Of a DNA stretch of 64,000 bases, positions 51,554-60,720 are shown one piece after another. Position 1 is the first letter of the stretch, and every line of letters starts with the position of its first letter. The position numbers and the translations under genes were made by a program. The notes beneath the pieces are model-generated. The model did no database searches. It had not been told where the DNA came from and saw only the letters and a list, made by a program, of their open reading frames with translations. The stretch comes from G965216695 sp965216695 (GTDB taxonomy: Bacteria; Pseudomonadota; Gammaproteobacteria; Pseudomonadales; Azotimanducaceae). The stretch lies in assembly GCA_965216695.1 (NCBI GenBank), contig OZ244212.1, forward strand, positions 1,302,001 to 1,366,000. The letters run 5' to 3'.

Positions 51554-52353
51554 GCGAGCCCAGAACAGCATTGATAACCGGCGGTGCGCGCGGAATCGGC
51601 TTCGGCATCGCGCGCGAATTCGCCAACGCCGGTTATCGCGTAATGATCGCCGACCTCGGTAAACAGAGTGGCGCCTGGCAGTATGAGCTCTCTGACGGCG
51701 GAGCACTCCGCCAGGCAGAGCGCGAACTGCACTCGCAGGGTTTCGAGGTGCGCACCACCGAACTGGATGTCACTCAGGCCGACAGTTGCGCTGATGCCGT
51801 AGCCGCTACACTGCACGAGTTCGGCCGCGTGGATGCGTTGATCAACAACGCCGGTGTCGTCTCCAGCGGCCCGGCGGATACGTTTGCGGAAGACGACTGG
51901 GATCGCATTTTCGCTGTCAACACGAAAGGTGTGTTCCTGATGACGAAAGCCGCGCTGGCCGCTCTGAAGGAAACGCGCGGCACGATCGTAAACACGGCAT
52001 CGATCGCCGGTAAGCGCGGCTTCGCCAACATGAGCGCTTACTGCGGATCCAAGTTCGCGACCATCGGTATCACGCAGTCGTTCGCGCAGGAATTCGCCGA
52101 ATTCGGCATCACCGTCAACGCGCTCTGTCCCGGCATCGTCGGTACGGCGATGTGGCTCGAGCATCTGTTGCCCACCAACGCGACAGACCGAACGGAACGA
52201 AGCCGGGAGTTTACCGCGGCCATGGCTCAGACCATTCCGCTCGGACGCCCGCAGACACCCGAAGACATGGGCCGCGCTGCGTTGTATCTCGCTACCGCCG
52301 AAAACGTGTCGGGCATTGCGCTGACCGTCGCCGGCGGCTTCGAGATGAACTGA
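51550..52353 (+). CDS. SDR family NAD(P)-dependent oxidoreductase
   Basis: A 267-residue short-chain dehydrogenase. TGGARGIGFGIAREFANAG is the cofactor loop, ALINNAGVVSSGPAD the NNAG motif, and the catalytic Ser/Tyr/Lys lie in NTASIAGKRG and YCGSKFA. It starts within the stop of the acyl-CoA dehydrogenase gene, so it belongs to the same acyl-CoA oxidation unit and may oxidise a 3-hydroxyacyl-CoA. Confidence 0.92.
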   Translation: MSEPRTALITGGARGIGFGIAREFANAGYRVMIADLGKQSGAWQYELSDGGALRQAERELHSQGFEVRTTELDVTQADSCADAVAATLHEFGRVDALINNAGVVSSGPADTFAEDDWDRIFAVNTKGVFLMTKAALAALKETRGTIVNTASIAGKRGFANMSAYCGSKFATIGITQSFAQEFAEFGITVNALCPGIVGTAMWLEHLLPTNATDRTERSREFTAAMAQTIPLGRPQTPEDMGRAALYLATAENVSGIALTVAGGFEMN

Positions 52354-52363
52354 GGAACCGACC

Positions 52364-53179
52364 GTGGCCACCTGGTTTCGCGAACCCCTCTTATGGTTTC
52401 TGCTGGCCGGTGCCGCGGTGTTCTTGCTTGAACGCACAACCGCCGGCGCGGAGCAGATCATCCTCACCGACACCGAGATCGGTCGCATTCAGGACCAGTG
52501 GCAGGCCCAGATGGGCCGTCCGCCGACGGATAAGGAAATGGCGGGTCTCCTCGCGCAATGGCAGCGCGAAGAGGTTTACTACCGGGAAGCGAAGCGCATG
52601 GGGCTGGACGACAACGACACCATCGTCCGCCGCCGCCTGGTGCAGAAGCTGACGTTTCTGACCGAGGACATCGCAACAGCCGAACCACCTACCGAGGACG
52701 AACTGCAGTCGTACTACAACGCCAATCCGGAACGTTACACCGAGCCCACACGCTTTACGTTCACCCATCGCTATTTCAGCAACGACCGCCGCGAAGACGC
52801 GCAGACCGACGCGGCCGCAGCTCTCGAGACACTGCTCCCTGCAGATCGGGCAACTCGAACGGCCGACGTGCCCGGCGGCGATCCGTTTCTATTGCAACGC
52901 GACTATGCCGAGCGATCAGCCCGCCAGATATCGGATCTGTTCGGAGCCCAGTTCGCGCAAGCCATGCCAACGCTTCCGGTCGGTACATGGAGCGGGCCTG
53001 TTCAATCCGCGTACGGATCGCACCTCGTCTACGTGATTGAACGCGTACCGAGCCATCTGCAACCTTACGAGGACGTCGCCACCAAGGTCGCGTCAGACTT
53101 CAAATTGGAGCAGCGCCAGAAAGCGAACGACGCCTACTACGAACAGCTCGTTGACCGATACGAGATCGTGGAACCGTGA
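52364..53179 (+). CDS. Membrane-anchored parvulin-type peptidyl-prolyl isomerase
   Basis: A 271-residue protein with one N-terminal transmembrane anchor (REPLLWFLLAGAAVFLLE) and a periplasmic domain. The helical SurA/PpiD-like region (ILTDTEIGRIQDQWQAQMGR to EDELQSYYNANPERYTEPTR) precedes a degenerate parvulin domain (VGTWSGPVQSAYGSHLVYV). It starts at GTG (52364), ten bases after the SDR stop, and overlaps the HupE/UreJ gene by GTGA. The close pairing suggests it helps fold or insert its membrane neighbour. Confidence 0.82.
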   Translation: MATWFREPLLWFLLAGAAVFLLERTTAGAEQIILTDTEIGRIQDQWQAQMGRPPTDKEMAGLLAQWQREEVYYREAKRMGLDDNDTIVRRRLVQKLTFLTEDIATAEPPTEDELQSYYNANPERYTEPTRFTFTHRYFSNDRREDAQTDAAAALETLLPADRATRTADVPGGDPFLLQRDYAERSARQISDLFGAQFAQAMPTLPVGTWSGPVQSAYGSHLVYVIERVPSHLQPYEDVATKVASDFKLEQRQKANDAYYEQLVDRYEIVEP

Positions 53180-54147
53180 CGGCGACGCTGCGCGCGGGCA
53201 TCGTCGCCTTAGTCGTGCTCTGCGCATTGCCGGTGTCCGCCCACGAGGTCCGACCCGCGTACCTGCGCGCCTCGCAATCGGCCGATGGTACGTTCGACGT
53301 CTTCTGGAAACAGCCGGTACTGGGCGATCGCCGCCTGCCGCTGGAGCCTAGATTTCCCGACGATTGCACGCGCGGCAACGCGACCGCCCCCGAGTTTACC
53401 GGCAACGCGCTGCTTGAGACCTGGACCTTAAGTTGCGATCTGCGCGCCGGAGAGGTCGCGATCGACGGTCTGTCGGCGACGCTGACCGATGTAATGTTGC
53501 AGGTCGACTACGCGGACGGTTCGTCCATTACTCAGTTGCTGCGCCCCGAAGCCGCATCGCTCGACCTGGCCGATCCGACGCCGTCGGTGTGGGGTTACCT
53601 GCGCCTCGGCATCGAACACCTGGTGTTCGGCATCGACCATGTGCTGTTCGTGATCGGCCTGACGCTGTACATACGGGGGTTCGTACCGCTGCTGAAGACG
53701 ATTACCGCCTTCACGGTCGCCCACAGCATCACGCTCGCCGCGTCGGTTCTGGACCTGGTGTATCTCCCACAAGGCCCGGTGGAGGCAGTGATTGCGTTGT
53801 CGATTCTGTTCCTGGCTCGGGAACTCGTGGTGCCGGAGGCGCGACGGTCGCGTTTCACAAACGCCAAACCGTGGTGGATGGCAATCGCGTTCGGACTGCT
53901 GCACGGCTTCGGATTCGCCGGCGCCCTCGCAGACATCGGCCTGCCACGCGAACAGCTGGCCGGCGCGCTGCTGCTATTCAACATAGGTATCGAACTCGGC
54001 CAGCTGCTCGTGATCGGGGCAGTGCTCGCCCTGCTGTATCTGGTAACGAGGCTCGTGGCGCGACCGGTGGCCGCGCACGCGTTCGCATTGCTGATGGGCG
54101 TGGTTGCCGCCTACTGGACCATCGACCGTATCGCCGCGGTCGTGTAA
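53176..54147 (+). CDS. HupE/UreJ family membrane protein
   Basis: A 323-residue protein with a cleavable signal peptide ending near AHEVRP, an extracytoplasmic beta domain (about residues 22-125) and a six-helix C-terminal domain. The metal motif IEHLVFGIDHVLF (His-x5-Asp-His) and LLHGFGFAGAL match the HupE/UreJ family of nickel or cobalt permeases (PF13795 type). It overlaps the PPIase gene by four bases. No urease or hydrogenase genes are visible, so the transported metal is uncertain. Confidence 0.87.
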   Translation: MTATLRAGIVALVVLCALPVSAHEVRPAYLRASQSADGTFDVFWKQPVLGDRRLPLEPRFPDDCTRGNATAPEFTGNALLETWTLSCDLRAGEVAIDGLSATLTDVMLQVDYADGSSITQLLRPEAASLDLADPTPSVWGYLRLGIEHLVFGIDHVLFVIGLTLYIRGFVPLLKTITAFTVAHSITLAASVLDLVYLPQGPVEAVIALSILFLARELVVPEARRSRFTNAKPWWMAIAFGLLHGFGFAGALADIGLPREQLAGALLLFNIGIELGQLLVIGAVLALLYLVTRLVARPVAAHAFALLMGVVAAYWTIDRIAAVV

Positions 54148-54196
54148 CTGACCAACATCGGTCAAACTGCGCCGGTCGTCCCGAGAGATCCGAGTG

Positions 54197-54688
54197 ATGA
54201 GCACAACGTCCGCAAACGCACCGATACGCTGTCCGGAACAGCGTATCGAACCCGCTTGGATCGACTACAACGGTCACCTGAACATGGCGTACTACCACGT
54301 GCTGTTGGATCGTGGTGTCGATCATGCGTACGACACACTCGGCATCGGCGAAGCGTACGTGCGAGAGCGCGGCGGCTCATGTTTTACGCGCCAGGTCCAC
54401 GTGAACTACCTGACCGAGCTGAGTCTGGACGACCGCGTTGTCGCGACATTCCAGCTGCTTGACGCCGACGCGAAGCGGCTGCACTTCTTTCAGACCTTGC
54501 GTCGCGCGTCGGACGATACCGAAGCCGCAACGTCCGAACAGCTGGCGATTCACGTGGACATGAACACAAGACGCACCGCACCGTTTCCGGCGGATGCACA
54601 CGAACGCATCCAGGCGATGCTAACCCAACACCGCGGCGCACCCACCCACGCACTGGTGGGGGCAACGCTCGGAATTCGACGAAACTAA
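54197..54688 (+). CDS. Acyl-CoA thioesterase (4HBT hotdog family)
   Basis: A 163-residue single-hotdog protein. WIDYNGHLNMAYYHVLLDRG is the 4HBT active-site helix region, where Asp is the catalytic residue, and SCFTRQVHVNYLTEL follows. The gene is similar to the thioesterases found with carnitine or betainyl-CoA metabolism, but the substrate cannot be read. GTG at 54194 and ATG at 54197 are both possible starts. It follows HupE/UreJ by about 50 bases. Confidence 0.88.
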   Translation: MSTTSANAPIRCPEQRIEPAWIDYNGHLNMAYYHVLLDRGVDHAYDTLGIGEAYVRERGGSCFTRQVHVNYLTELSLDDRVVATFQLLDADAKRLHFFQTLRRASDDTEAATSEQLAIHVDMNTRRTAPFPADAHERIQAMLTQHRGAPTHALVGATLGIRRN

Positions 54689-54708
54689 CCTGAATCTGAC
54701 CTCAGCAA

Positions 54709-55848
54709 CTAGTAGCCGTGCAGCTCGCCGTACCGGTTGCGGTGGTAGTTGACGTCGCCGAACGTCTGCTCAGCCACGGCCGCCCGCTTGATAAAGAAAC
54801 CGATGTCGAATTCGTCCGTCATGCCGATGCCACCGTGCATCTGAATGCCTTCGCGAGATACCAGATTGAACGTTTCACCTACTTTTGCTTTCGTGAGACT
54901 CGCAAGCCGCGCAATTTCATCGGCGGGTCGGCCTTCATCGAGTGCGGTCAACGCCTCCAGCACACAGCTTTTCGACAGCTCGATCTCGCAGAACATATTG
55001 GCCGCACGATGTTTCAAGGCCTGGAACGATCCGATCGGCACACCGAACTGTTCACGCTCCTTCAGATACTCGACGGTGCGCTCGAAGCATTCCTGCGTGC
55101 TGCCGAGCATCTCGGCCGACAGACCGATGCGGGCGATATCGAGCGCCTGTTCGATGGCGTCTGCCGCTTCGCCGACCGTGCCAAGCACTGCGTCGGCGCC
55201 GACAGACACGTCCTTCAGCGCGACGTTCGCGGCGTTGCGTGAATCCACCATTACCAGACGCGTGACGTCGACACCGCCGGCCTTTGGGTCGACCAGAAAC
55301 AGCGTGATGCCGTCGCGATCGTTCGCATCGCCCGACGTCCGCGCGGCAACAATCAGCGTGTCTGCGACGTGGCCGTCCAGCACGAATGTTTTGGCGCCAT
55401 TCAGCACGTAGCCGTCTCCCGAACGCTCGGCGTTTGTGGCAACCGTGAACGGCGCGTGGCGGTGGGACTCTTCGAAGGCGAACGACATCAGCGTCTCGCC
55501 GCTGACAACACCCGGCAGCAGAGCAGATTTCTGCGCATCGCTGCCGGCGATGTTCACAAGCGTGCCGCCCAGCCACACCGACGCCATCAGCGGGCTCGCT
55601 GTTAACGTGCGGCCCGTTTCCTCGGTCACCACACCCAGACCCTTGTAGCCGAATTCGAGTCCCCCGTACGCTTCGGAGAAGGGAATGCCCGTCCATCCCA
55701 AATCCACCATTGCCTTCCACGTGTCCACGTCGTAACCGTTGGCGTCTTCGCTGTCGCGCAACGATCGAAGCTGAGCAATCGGTGCGCTGTTGGTACAAAA
55801 GTCTTTGGCGCTGTCACGCAACATCGCCTGTTCTTCATTGAGAATCAT
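54709..55848 (-). CDS. Acyl-CoA dehydrogenase family protein
   Basis: A 379-residue FAD enzyme. FAFEESHRHAPFTV, LNGAKTFVLDGHVADTLIVAA and the C-terminal EGIQMHGGIGMTDEFDIGFFIKRAA are present. Like the gene at 50408-51553 it belongs to the divergent subgroup that often functions as one half of a heteromeric enzyme, but no partner is adjacent here. It converges on the thioesterase gene, 20 bases apart. Confidence 0.92.
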   Translation of the reverse strand: MILNEEQAMLRDSAKDFCTNSAPIAQLRSLRDSEDANGYDVDTWKAMVDLGWTGIPFSEAYGGLEFGYKGLGVVTEETGRTLTASPLMASVWLGGTLVNIAGSDAQKSALLPGVVSGETLMSFAFEESHRHAPFTVATNAERSGDGYVLNGAKTFVLDGHVADTLIVAARTSGDANDRDGITLFLVDPKAGGVDVTRLVMVDSRNAANVALKDVSVGADAVLGTVGEAADAIEQALDIARIGLSAEMLGSTQECFERTVEYLKEREQFGVPIGSFQALKHRAANMFCEIELSKSCVLEALTALDEGRPADEIARLASLTKAKVGETFNLVSREGIQMHGGIGMTDEFDIGFFIKRAAVAEQTFGDVNYHRNRYGELHGY

Positions 55849-55972
55849 GTCTCGCCCCAGATGGTGGTGTCATCGTCCGGTACCGGACGACCGGTAATGA
55901 AAACAGAGTCGACCCGCCGTGTCGAGGTACGCGGCGGCCGGCCTTTCGGACCGCGCCAGCTCGCACGCGACG

Positions 55973-56536
55973 TCAGTCGGAACTCTGGTCGGACGCCGCG
56001 ATATCGCGGGAGTAGAAACCTTCAAACCAGGGTTTCCAATCCCCATCGACGCGCGCTTCCTCGAAGAACTGGCGCACACGACCATCCGGAAGCGGCGTCC
56101 ATGTGCCTCGAAAAGGAAACTCACGACCGGCATGCTCGCCCACGCGATAGACGATCGTGCCGTCGAGCACCATCGACCCCTCTTCCTGCAGACCGCCCGA
56201 GATATCGATCGTGCCGTTTGCCGACACCCAGATCTGACGCCAGCGCCCGCTATCCGGTTCCACAAAGTTCAAGCTCGTTCCGGTGCCGCCCTGCGCACCT
56301 CGCCACGACTCCACCAGCAAGCACGCCCGCTCGCGCGCGCGAATGCTGTTGCGGCCTGCCAGTTCACCCGACGCCGTATGCACGACCCATTCGCCCAGCC
56401 AGAAGTCGAATGCGTGGTAGACGTCGTCGGCGCATGGCGGCGGTCGCTCCTCTGACGCGTAGGCACCGACGGGCAGCAGCGCCAACGCGAGTACGACCGG
56501 CGGCAACCACCAAAGCGGAATCTTTGTCGCTCGCAT
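55973..56536 (-). CDS. Secreted protein of unknown function (DUF1579-like)
   Basis: A 187-residue protein with a Sec signal peptide (IPLWWLPPVVLALALLPVGAYA). The mature part has CADDVYHAFDFWLGEWVVH, TGTSLNFVEPDSGRWRQIWV, GSMVLDGTIVYRV and FRGTWTPLPDGRVRQFFE, a lipocalin-like pattern seen in many uncharacterised proteobacterial proteins. The ATG at 56536 is preceded by GGGGGAAG at good spacing, which decides it over the ATG at 56557. It is divergent from the methyltransferase gene. Confidence 0.78.
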   Translation of the reverse strand: MRATKIPLWWLPPVVLALALLPVGAYASEERPPPCADDVYHAFDFWLGEWVVHTASGELAGRNSIRARERACLLVESWRGAQGGTGTSLNFVEPDSGRWRQIWVSANGTIDISGGLQEEGSMVLDGTIVYRVGEHAGREFPFRGTWTPLPDGRVRQFFEEARVDGDWKPWFEGFYSRDIAASDQSSD

Positions 56537-56595
56537 TGGCAACTTCCCCCATTTCATCGAACATTCGCGCTCATTCTGATCCCGCCGGCACGGCA

Positions 56596-57279
56596 ATGCC
56601 ACATCCAGAAACGTCGGACATCGTCGAGTTGCAACGGGCCATCGAGCAGACGCTGCCGATGGCACGCATCGAGCCGGTGGCTCTACCCGGCTGCGAACGG
56701 ATCACCCTTGGCCTGATTAACGCAGACTTCCCGACAGGGCCGCTACCCGGCGACGTGATGCAGCGTGTGCTGGCTCGACCCGCGTACTGGAGTCTGTGTT
56801 GGGGCAGCGGGATCGCGTTGGCGCGCCTGCTGCTCGCAGAGCCGCACTGGGTCCAGGACAGAACCGTGATCGACCTCGGCTCCGGATCGGGTGTCGCCGG
56901 TATCGCTGCAGCTCTCGCCGGCGCCCGCAAGGTTACCGCCTGCGACACCGACGCAGACGCTCGTGCGGCCACACGGGTGAACGCCGCGTTGAACGACGTA
57001 CAGATCACGGTGCGCGAAGCGCTGCCGACCACCGCCGACGTCCTGTTGATGGCGGACGTGCTCTACGACCGCGCCAACCTCCCACTCCTCGCCACAGCGC
57101 AACGCCACGCGAGCGAGATCCTGGTGGCCGATTCGCGTCTGCGTGAGTTGCCGGATCCGGCCTACAAAGAACTGTGCCGGATCGACGCGGTGACATACCC
57201 GAATCTGGGTGAGTTCGACGAGTTCCACACCGTGCACGTGTTCCATCGGCCCAGTTTCCCTCGACACAGGGCGCGCTGA
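56596..57279 (+). CDS. Class I SAM-dependent methyltransferase (METTL/ETFB-KMT-like)
   Basis: A 227-residue methyltransferase. YWSLCWGSGIALARLLL, VIDLGSGSGVAGIAAALAGA (SAM loop, about residues 95-115), VTACDTDADARAA and DVLLMADVLYDRANLP resemble the nicotinamide N-methyltransferase-like / protein-lysine methyltransferase group that includes the electron-transfer-flavoprotein methyltransferase. In a window rich in acyl-CoA dehydrogenases, ETF is an attractive target, but that is inference. It is convergent with the gene at 57282. Confidence 0.85.
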   Translation: MPHPETSDIVELQRAIEQTLPMARIEPVALPGCERITLGLINADFPTGPLPGDVMQRVLARPAYWSLCWGSGIALARLLLAEPHWVQDRTVIDLGSGSGVAGIAAALAGARKVTACDTDADARAATRVNAALNDVQITVREALPTTADVLLMADVLYDRANLPLLATAQRHASEILVADSRLRELPDPAYKELCRIDAVTYPNLGEFDEFHTVHVFHRPSFPRHRAR

Positions 57280-57281
57280 CT

Positions 57282-58010
57282 TCAGCTTTCCGGCGCGAGG
57301 TCCACAACCCACGTGGCGAGGCGGGGTACCTGCGCGGCCAGCACGTCCCGCTCGTCCGCTACGGCGGCGGCTCGCGTCCAGGCAACCGCCGCGTCATGCG
57401 AATCAAACCCCGCAGCCGCGAGCCAGGTCCATACGGGCCGGTCTTCCGCTTCACCCGACAGCGGCGTGAGCGGAACGGCCGCGGTCCATTCGGCGACCCC
57501 TTGATGGGCGTCACGCAGGCGATCGAATGCCGCGCCGGCCTGCGTCGCGAGGTCATTCGAGAGCGACGCCATGTGCACGACCCAGACGCGCGCCGATCCC
57601 AACCGTAGATCGCCGTCTGCCAACATCAACAGTGTTGGCCGTTGAGACGCCAGCGAACGGAACGCATCACCGGTGACCATTCGGGCCAGTCCACGCCCGT
57701 CCGCAAACCGGAACGCTGCGAGCGCGCACCACTCGTCGACGATTCGCCCGTGAACGAGGCGGACCGACTCGGACCGGTGCAACAACTCACCGGCGTCGCG
57801 TTGCGCAATCGGCAGAAACGCCTGCCAGTCCGCGTCTGCGCAGCCGCCGTCCTCGCGGCCACGAAACACGAGCAGTACCGCGGGAACATCGTGTCGATCG
57901 GTGTCCACGGCAAAGTCGAATACGTGAGGTCCCATCCAAGCGCGCAGACCCAGCACGCCGACGGCGAAAAGCACACAGAATGCCGCAAAAGCGACCAGAC
58001 CTCTGGGCAC
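57282..58010 (-). CDS. Single-pass membrane protein, unknown function
   Basis: About 242 residues with one N-terminal transmembrane helix (GLVAFAAFCVLFAVGVLGL) and a soluble, presumably periplasmic domain rich in Ala, Asp and Arg. I do not recognise the family. The start is uncertain; GTG at 58010 gives a standard membrane anchor, while an upstream TTG near 58041 is possible. It ends two bases from the convergent methyltransferase and is divergent from a crotonase operon. Confidence 0.6.
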   Translation of the reverse strand: MPRGLVAFAAFCVLFAVGVLGLRAWMGPHVFDFAVDTDRHDVPAVLLVFRGREDGGCADADWQAFLPIAQRDAGELLHRSESVRLVHGRIVDEWCALAAFRFADGRGLARMVTGDAFRSLASQRPTLLMLADGDLRLGSARVWVVHMASLSNDLATQAGAAFDRLRDAHQGVAEWTAAVPLTPLSGEAEDRPVWTWLAAAGFDSHDAAVAWTRAAAVADERDVLAAQVPRLATWVVDLAPES

Positions 58011-58139
58011 GGTTCGATTCCGTGATCGATCGAAGCCGCGCAATGTAACGCGCTGGGAGCACGAACGCACGTAGGTTAAAGTGACGCTCGATTGCACGAA
58101 CCGATCGCTAAATACCAACGGATCAGACGGAGGCAGCAG

Positions 58140-58964
58140 GTGTACGAACAGATAATCTACGAGGTACGCGATCCGGTCGCGGTCATTACGATGAACCGGC
58201 CGGATGCACTGAATGCGTTCACAACGCGAATGCTCGCGGAAATCAAACACGCGCTCGCGGGCGCTGAGCAGGATCCCTCGGTGGTCGGCATCGTCCTCAC
58301 TGGCGCCGGCCGGGGTTTCTGTGCCGGCATGGACATGAACGCGTTGAGCGGTATGAGTCAGGGAGACCGCCAGGCGGAAGACCTGTCGCACCTGAACGCC
58401 GATCCGGGGGACGCGTCACTCGGACCCAATTTCCAGATCGCCTTCACCTACATGCTTTCTGTAAAAAAACCGATCATTGCCGCCATTAACGGCGCCTGCG
58501 CTGGTCTCGGTTTCGCCATCGCGTTGCTCTGCGACATGCGCTTCGTAGAGCCGCAGGCGAAGTTCACCACGGCTTTCTCCCAACGCGGTCTGATCGCCGA
58601 ACACGCAACCAGCTGGATGCTGCCGCGGCTGATTGGTTACGGCAAAGCGCTGGATCTGTTGTGGAGCGCCCGTAAGTTCGACGGCAACGAAGCCGTAGAC
58701 ATGGGCATTGGCGAACGACTGTGCGACACGGGCACTGCAGCAAACGCAGCCGAAGCCTACGTGTCGGAGCTTGCGAAAAACTGTTCGCCGACATCCCTAC
58801 AGGTTATGAAGGCCCAGGTGTTCCGCCACCTGAACATGGAACTCGCGCCGGCCATGGAAGAGTCGAACCGTTGGATGAGCGAAAGCCTGAAACGCGACGA
58901 CTTCAAGGAAGGCGTGCAGTCGTTCATTGAACGCCGTCCACCGGACTTCCGCCGCGTAAGCTGA
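58140..58964 (+). CDS. Enoyl-CoA hydratase/isomerase (crotonase)
   Basis: A 274-residue crotonase. GRGFCAGMDMNALSGMSQGD and NGACAGLGFAIALLCDMRFV are the oxyanion segments; FTTAFSQRGLIAEHATSWMLPRLIG follows. The start is GTG at 58140 with GGAGG six bases upstream, preferred to an upstream TTG. It heads a same-strand group: the hydrolase begins nine bases after it, then DUF169 and nitroreductase. Confidence 0.92.
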   Translation: MYEQIIYEVRDPVAVITMNRPDALNAFTTRMLAEIKHALAGAEQDPSVVGIVLTGAGRGFCAGMDMNALSGMSQGDRQAEDLSHLNADPGDASLGPNFQIAFTYMLSVKKPIIAAINGACAGLGFAIALLCDMRFVEPQAKFTTAFSQRGLIAEHATSWMLPRLIGYGKALDLLWSARKFDGNEAVDMGIGERLCDTGTAANAAEAYVSELAKNCSPTSLQVMKAQVFRHLNMELAPAMEESNRWMSESLKRDDFKEGVQSFIERRPPDFRRVS

Positions 58965-58973
58965 GCATACAGG

Positions 58974-59894
58974 GTGAACCGGGCCACGACGCCTATGCGG
59001 GAGCGCGCGCTGACGGTAAACGGCTGTCAGCTGATCATCGATGAGGTCGGTGATCCGACCGCGCCGGCGTTGGTGCTTCTGCACGGCATGCGTGACATCG
59101 CAGCCAACCTGATGCCAATCGCGGAACAGCTGGCGTGCCGATTTCGTGTGTTCGTTCCCGACCAGCGTGGTCACGGGCGCAGCGACCGGGCCGAGAGCTA
59201 CTCCATTCACGACTATCTTTACGATCTACACGTGCTGCAACGCGAGCTGATCGGCGGCCCCGCGCTGCTGGCCGGACACAGTCTGGGCGGTCAGATCGTG
59301 TCCCGATACGCTGCCACGTTTCCGGATCAGGTGCGTGCTGCAGTCATCATCGAAGGAACGGGCCCGCCGTCCCGCCCAGGCTGGGACGATCCTGTTCAGC
59401 AGATCCGTGGTTATCGTGAACAACTGCTGCGCACGTGGGCGCTTTCGGCAGATCCACGACCACTGCCGGATCTGGAGTTCGCAGCGCACCGCCTGCAGCT
59501 CAACAACCCACGTCTGTCAGAATCCATGGCGCAGCGCATTGCACAGAACACAACCCGGCGTAACGCCGGCGGCGACCTGGAATGGATGTTCGACCCACGG
59601 GTGCAACGAATATTCACGGGGTTCAGCGAAGCCGACAGCCAGCGCTACTGGCAGACCGTGCAGTGCCCCGTGCTGCTCGTGTACGGCGATCTCGCCTACG
59701 AACACTGGCGTACCCTCGTCGCACCCGGCGAAGACTGGGACGGTCAATTCAAGCCCGGCGAACTGGAGCAACGGATCGAGGCATTTGCCCGGCGCACCGT
59801 GCATCATTTCGAAAACGCCGGACACATGGTTCACTACGACGAGCCGGACGCGCTCGCGCGCCTGATGCTGAACTTTCTTGAGGAACACCAATGA
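58974..59894 (+). CDS. Alpha/beta hydrolase
   Basis: A 306-residue alpha/beta-fold hydrolase. The nucleophile is S103 in AGHSLGGQIVS, the oxyanion strand is VLLHGMRDIAAN, PDQRGHGRSDRAESYS is the loop after strand 4, and the final His is probably in HHFENAGHMVHYDEP. It could cleave an ester, thioester or C-C bond in the pathway of its operon. The start may be GTG at 58974 or ATG at 58995. It overlaps the DUF169 gene (ATGA). Confidence 0.9.
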   Translation: MNRATTPMRERALTVNGCQLIIDEVGDPTAPALVLLHGMRDIAANLMPIAEQLACRFRVFVPDQRGHGRSDRAESYSIHDYLYDLHVLQRELIGGPALLAGHSLGGQIVSRYAATFPDQVRAAVIIEGTGPPSRPGWDDPVQQIRGYREQLLRTWALSADPRPLPDLEFAAHRLQLNNPRLSESMAQRIAQNTTRRNAGGDLEWMFDPRVQRIFTGFSEADSQRYWQTVQCPVLLVYGDLAYEHWRTLVAPGEDWDGQFKPGELEQRIEAFARRTVHHFENAGHMVHYDEPDALARLMLNFLEEHQ

Positions 59895-60688
59895 GTAACG
59901 TCATCGCGTCCGACACGGACACCTTCGACTGGCCGGAGCTGATCGGATCACTCAATCGGCTGCTGCGCCTGCGCACGACGCCGATCGGCATGAAACTGTT
60001 CGAAACGGTGGAGGCCATGGAAGCGGTACCCAAGATTCGGCGTCCGGGAGCGGTGCACACCACAGACCAGATTGTCGGCCAGGCAAGCCGCAACGGTTGG
60101 ACGGTGGGCGTTACGATGGATGATCTGGTTGGCGCGCAGTGCGGCACGGTCATCGGGCTGCACCCGCGCAACGAACAATGGCTTTCGGGTAAACACATGG
60201 CGGGCGTCTGGTTCGAAAACGAATCGGAGTCGAGCCGGCACCAGCACGCGATGGACGTCGTACCTTACGGGCAGTACCAGGCGATGGCCGTGAGTCCCCT
60301 CGCAAGCGGTCGTCTGGACCCTCCGGACATCTGCCTGATCTACGCCACGCCGGCTCAGATGATCCTGCTGATCAACGGCCTGCAGTGGAACGGCTACCGC
60401 AAGTTCGAATGGGGTTGTGTTGGCGAATCGGCCTGCGCCGATTCGTGGGGCCGTGCCCTGAAAACCGGCGAACCGAGTCTGGCGATCCCCTGCTTCGCCG
60501 AACGCCGCTACGGCGGCGTACTGGAGGACGAGCTGCTGATGGCCATGCCCCCGGCGTTTCTGCCGAAAGCCCTCGCAGGTATGGATGCGCTTTCGCGCAA
60601 CGGGCTGCGTTACCCGATTCCGCAGTATGGCGTGAACAACGACGTACGTGCCGGAATGGGCGTAAGCTATTCCGACCGCAAACCCTGA
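59891..60688 (+). CDS. DUF169 domain protein
   Basis: A 265-residue protein of the DUF169 family: LRTTPIGMKLFETVEAMEAVPKIRRP at the N-terminus, DDLVGAQCGTVIGLH, PPDICLIYATPAQMILLINGLQWNG and a Cys-containing CVGESACADSW region. Conserved cysteines and histidines could bind a metal or cluster, but function is unknown. It sits between a coupled alpha/beta hydrolase (four-base overlap) and a nitroreductase, implying a role in a reductive or acyl-CoA pathway. Confidence 0.87.
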   Translation: MSNVIASDTDTFDWPELIGSLNRLLRLRTTPIGMKLFETVEAMEAVPKIRRPGAVHTTDQIVGQASRNGWTVGVTMDDLVGAQCGTVIGLHPRNEQWLSGKHMAGVWFENESESSRHQHAMDVVPYGQYQAMAVSPLASGRLDPPDICLIYATPAQMILLINGLQWNGYRKFEWGCVGESACADSWGRALKTGEPSLAIPCFAERRYGGVLEDELLMAMPPAFLPKALAGMDALSRNGLRYPIPQYGVNNDVRAGMGVSYSDRKP

Positions 60689-60720
60689 CCTGACGGGCCG
60701 CGCGCCCTACGGAGAATCCG

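Noticed and set aside
58008..58024. Perfect tRNA T-arm-like hairpin (CACGG, loop TTCGATT, CCGTG).
   Set aside because: No acceptor, D or anticodon stems can be built at the required distances on either strand; it overlaps the start region of a reverse-strand gene.
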